Below, piece after piece: positions 34,699-36,671 of a stretch of DNA of 36,671 bases; position 1 is the first letter of the stretch; the number at the start of each line of letters is the position of its first letter. The DNA lies in the NCBI GenBank assembly GCA_947631645.1, contig CANRMD010000017.1, positions 1 to 36,671 on the forward strand, read 5' to 3'. The notes beneath the pieces are model-generated. The model was not told where the DNA came from. It saw nothing but the letters and a program-made list of their open reading frames with translations, and did no database searches. A program made the position numbers and the translations under genes. The DNA comes from Candidatus Gastranaerophilales bacterium (GTDB taxonomy: Bacteria; Cyanobacteriota; Vampirovibrionia; Gastranaerophilales; Gastranaerophilaceae).

Positions 34699-34792
34699 CC
34701 CGCAGAGCGGGTTTCAAGTAGGACTCAAGTATAAGTAAGTTAAACCCAATATAAGGCCGCCACTGCGGCAAAGCTTTTCTATACTGCCGAAT
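34699..34792 (+). repeat. 94-nt double-hairpin unit A2
   Basis: Hairpin 1 is repeated exactly (34699-34711). The linker (GGACTCAAGTATAAG from 34721) is diverged. Hairpin 2 is GCCGC-CACT-GCGGC (34756-34769): same position, stem length and loop size as in A1 but different bases that still pair. The tail after hairpin 2 is not conserved. Confidence 0.7.
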
Positions 34793-34831
34793 AAATTTCA
34801 GTAAGTAGTAAAAAGTAAAGGAAAATAAAAA

Positions 34832-35233
34832 ATGAACACAGATCCGATAGCAGATATGCTCACAAGAATAAGAAACGCTAACATGGTTTCTTTAAATGAA
34901 GTAGATATGCCAAGTTCAAAATTAAAAATAGAATTGGCAAAATTATTAAAGTCAGAAGGTTATGTTGAAGACTATCAAATAGTTGATAAAGAAAACTCAA
35001 ACTTCAAAACTTTAAAAATCACATTAAAATACGATGAAAAATCAAAACCCGTAATTTCAAATCTTCAAAGAGTTTCAAGACCGGGTTTAAGAAATTACTG
35101 CAAAGCAAAAGATATACCTCAAGTGTTAGGCGGAATGGGTATAGCAATCATATCAACAAGTAAAGGTTTGTTAACCGACAGAAAAGCAAAAAAAGAGAAT
35201 GTCGGCGGCGAAATTCTTTGCTACGTATGGTAA
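34832..35233 (+). CDS. rpsH: 30S ribosomal protein S8
   Basis: 133 residues. TDPIADMLTRIRNANMV, RPGLRNYCKAKDIPQVLGG and a terminal GGEILCYVW identify it. S8 is the spc-operon autoregulator in E. coli. Here the gene is flanked upstream by two tandem repeat units. AAAGGAAAATAAAA gives a modest ribosome site. Confidence 0.98.
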   Translation: MNTDPIADMLTRIRNANMVSLNEVDMPSSKLKIELAKLLKSEGYVEDYQIVDKENSNFKTLKITLKYDEKSKPVISNLQRVSRPGLRNYCKAKDIPQVLGGMGIAIISTSKGLLTDRKAKKENVGGEILCYVW

Positions 35234-35269
35234 TAAGGTAAGTAAATAATTTAATTGGAGATAAAGAAA

Positions 35270-35809
35270 ATGTCACGTATAGGAAAATTACCGATAGCAA
35301 TACCCGATGGGGTTGAGGTAAAAATAGAAGGACAAGTTGTTAGTGCAAAAGGACCTTTAGGCACTGAAACAGTTGAAATTCGTCCTGAAATAAAAGTTGA
35401 GAAACAAGAAAATACAATTGTTTTAACAAGATTAAATGAAGACAGAAAATCACGTTCACTTCACGGTTTATCAAGAACTTTGGTAGCTAACGTAGTAAAC
35501 GGAGTTAAAACAGGTTTTACAAAGAAACTTGAAATAGTTGGTGTTGGTTATCGTGCTCAAATGCAAGGCAACACTTTAAACTTGGCGTTAGGTTATTCAC
35601 ATCCTATTGATATTCCTGCTCCTGAGGGAATAAAAATAGCTGTTGACCAAAACACAAAAATAACAATATCAGGTGCAAATAAACAAGCAGTAGGTGATAT
35701 TGCAGCATTAATAAGAAGCAAGAGACCGCCTGAAGTTTATAAAGGCAAAGGTATTAAGTACGAAGGCGAACACATCAGAAGAAAAGCCGGTAAGACAGGT
35801 AAGAAGTAA
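35270..35809 (+). CDS. rplF: 50S ribosomal protein L6
   Basis: 179 residues, two similar alpha/beta domains. [16 protein letters not shown] start, [16 protein letters not shown], and [16 protein letters not shown] are typical. ATG 35270 fits GGAG upstream; a TTG 15 bases earlier is discounted. Followed by a 305-bp spacer instead of directly by rplR. Confidence 0.98.
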   Translation: MSRIGKLPIAIPDGVEVKIEGQVVSAKGPLGTETVEIRPEIKVEKQENTIVLTRLNEDRKSRSLHGLSRTLVANVVNGVKTGFTKKLEIVGVGYRAQMQGNTLNLALGYSHPIDIPAPEGIKIAVDQNTKITISGANKQAVGDIAALIRSKRPPEVYKGKGIKYEGEHIRRKAGKTGKK

Positions 35810-35908
35810 CGAAATTCTGTACGGATAATATCCGCTTAGCGAAAGCCGAAGTGAGTACAACCAAAGGTGAGCGAACGACAGGCTTGAGCGAAAAGAATTT
35901 CAAGACAG

Positions 35909-36002
35909 CCGACAGAGTCGATTTCAAGTTGGGCTTAAATATAATAAGTAAATTCAACTTGAAAGGTGCCGCTGCACCACCGAGAGAAAGCAAAATCCAA
36001 GA
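35909..36002 (+). repeat. 94-nt double-hairpin unit B1 between rplF and rplR
   Basis: Hairpin 1 is CGAC-AGA-GTCG (35910-35920): same loop as A1/A2 but a different, still paired stem. Linker GGGCTTAAATATAATAAG from 35931 is enclosed by a 10-bp inverted repeat (TTTCAAGTTG 35922-35931 with 35955-35964). Hairpin 2 (35965-35978) is identical to A1, as is the following ACCGAGA / CAAAATCCAAG. Confidence 0.75.
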
Positions 36003-36060
36003 CCCGCAGAGCGGGCTCATATATAGGCTTAAATATAAATAAGTATAACTAAATATAAAA
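36003..36060 (+). repeat. Partial unit B2
   Basis: Hairpin 1 CCCGC-AGA-GCGGG (36003-36015) and linker AGGCTTAAATATAAATAAG (from 36025) repeat exactly 94 bases after B1. Hairpin 2 is absent, so the unit is truncated or decayed. Confidence 0.7.
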
Positions 36061-36070
36061 TTGCCAAAAT

Positions 36071-36096
36071 GAACCCTTACACAGGTAAGAAGGTTC
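36071..36096 (+). promoter_or_regulatory. Hairpin just upstream of rplR
   Basis: GAACC-CTTAC, loop ACAG, GTAAG, AA bulge, GGTTC: ten base pairs ending 18 bases before the ATG. Could modulate L18 translation or be a processing site. Confidence 0.45.
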
Positions 36097-36114
36097 GGGT
36101 GAAAGGAAAGAAAA

Positions 36115-36483
36115 ATGATTAAACAAACAAACAAAAAAGAAGCAACACAAAAAAGACACAGAAGATTAAGAGCTAAACTTGCGGGAACAACAGAAGCTCC
36201 GAGATTAGCAGTATACAGAAGCACAAAACATATTTATGCTCAAATTATCGACGACGTAAAAGGTGTAACAATAGTATCCGCTTCATCATTAGATAAAGAC
36301 ATGAGAAAAGATTTAACTCATGGCGGAAACATTGAAAGTGCAAAAGCTGTAGGTGAAGCTATTGCAAAAAAAGCTTTAAAAGCAGGTGTTAAAGATGTAG
36401 TATTTGACCGCGGAGGGTTTTTATACCACGGACGTGTTGCGGCTTTAGCAGATGCAGCAAGAGAAGCAGGATTAAATTTCTAA
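36115..36483 (+). CDS. rplR: 50S ribosomal protein L18
   Basis: 122 residues. [44 protein letters not shown] and [21 protein letters not shown] are standard; binds 5S rRNA. Last gene of the operon here: a terminator follows and the next gene faces it, so the usual rpsE partner is missing. Confidence 0.98.
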   Translation: MIKQTNKKEATQKRHRRLRAKLAGTTEAPRLAVYRSTKHIYAQIIDDVKGVTIVSASSLDKDMRKDLTHGGNIESAKAVGEAIAKKALKAGVKDVVFDRGGFLYHGRVAALADAAREAGLNF

Positions 36484-36503
36484 TTCTTTTAGATTGTATT
36501 ATA

Positions 36504-36540
36504 AAAAGGGGAAAGGTTTTTATATCTTTCCCCTTTTATT
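36504..36540. terminator. Strong bidirectional terminator closing the ribosomal operon
   Basis: AAAAGGGGAAAG (36504-36515) pairs perfectly with CTTTCCCCTTTT (36526-36537), 10-base loop, with T runs on both strands. It lies 20 bp after rplR and 21 bp after the stop of the convergent gene. Confidence 0.9.
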
Positions 36541-36560
36541 ATTTGTAAAAATATTTCTGA

Positions 36561-36671
36561 TTACAGGTCAAAATTTGTTTTAAAAACGGTATTGTCTTTA
36601 ATTTCAAAAATTTCAACATTTTTTAAATATTCTTCCTTAAAATGCAAGGTATCGACGGAAGTAATAATTGT
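36561..36671 (-). CDS. 3' end of an unidentified convergent gene
   Basis: Open frame running in from the right edge: 36 residues then TAA, ending VFKTNFDL. The stop lies 21 bp from the shared terminator, as expected for a real convergent gene. Too short to assign a family; residues alternate charged and hydrophobic, suggesting beta structure. Confidence 0.6.
   Translation of the reverse strand, partial: TIITSVDTLHFKEEYLKNVEIFEIKDNTVFKTNFDL

Larger units (their letters stand above)
35810..36114 (+). other. 305-bp structured rplF-rplR spacer
   Basis: From left: hairpin CGGAT-AAT-ATCCG (35822-35834), a GC-richer stretch with CTTGA/TCAAG, repeat units B1 and B2, and a last hairpin GAACCCTTAC-ACAG-GTAAG..GGTTC (36071-36096) just before the GAAAGGAAAG ribosome site of rplR. 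A 63-codon frame (35851-36042) crosses the repeats but is not preserved in the other copy, so I do not call it. Confidence 0.6.

Noticed and set aside
35851-36042. 63-codon plus-strand frame across repeat units B1-B2
   Set aside because: The same DNA in unit A1 is read in another frame and is interrupted by a stop in unit A2; conservation follows hairpins, not codons, and there is no ribosome site.
34605-36060. CRISPR-like array
   Set aside because: Period is regular but units are only two per locus, with conserved rather than variable sequence between hairpins, and no cas genes are present.
35775-36224. 149-codon minus-strand frame over the rplF-rplR gap
   Set aside because: Crosses hairpin repeats and the start of rplR on the opposite strand; no ribosome site, hydrophobic shadow composition.

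Overview
AT-rich, densely packed chromosomal DNA from a bacterium with a Gram-negative-type envelope (RND pump, TolC, type IV pilin-class protein). It also carries genes usual in Gram-positives and Cyanobacteria (RqcP-like S4 protein, zinc-type S14). N-terminal extensions such as the ISFG stretch at the start of the helicase, together with the AT bias, suggest a gut Vampirovibrionia/Melainabacteria lineage (Gastranaerophilales). That placement is inference, not proof.

Layout. 1-3133: 3' end of an RND efflux pump gene followed by a TolC-type outer-membrane channel. 3275-5487: a degenerate PAS/histidine-kinase-like protein (phosphoacceptor His replaced by Asn) translationally coupled to a lone UgpC/MsmK-type ABC ATPase. 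5488-6612 (minus): ybaB, recR and an unannotated 58-aa ORF. 6730-8813 (minus): a three-gene cassette of HAD phosphatase, nucleotidyltransferase and radical SAM enzyme; the last contains a run of nine Gs. 8965-9292: a small ribbon-helix-helix protein preceded by four TGCACT half-sites, convergent with a possible 54-aa ORF. 9388-12214: a helical-repeat protein, an ABC exporter and RqcP.

12267-16175 (minus): two tandem thymidylate-kinase-like genes, a DciA/DUF721 protein and a 735-aa pseudopilin fused to head repeats and a self-cleaving S74 tail-fibre chaperone. 16282-16438 holds an orphan promoter-to-terminator unit (candidate sRNA). 16455-20333: prephenate dehydrogenase, a glycine-zipper protein, a Tyr-rich exported protein and a GT-D glycosyltransferase. 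20649-24460: sensor kinase, CheY-like receiver and a degenerate PilB/GspE-like ATPase in one operon. 24587-27562: a Ski2-like helicase.

27805-36483: S10/spc ribosomal protein operon in canonical order from S10 to L18. It then stops at a strong terminator facing an oppositely oriented gene, so S5-L30-L15-SecY is not attached. The two longest spacers (before rpsH and before rplR) carry related tandem 94-nt units, each built round an AGA-loop hairpin, most with a second tetraloop hairpin, and with stem changes that keep pairing. These are the most novel-looking non-coding structures here. The pilin/S74 chimera and the two degenerate signalling or motor proteins are the most interesting proteins.
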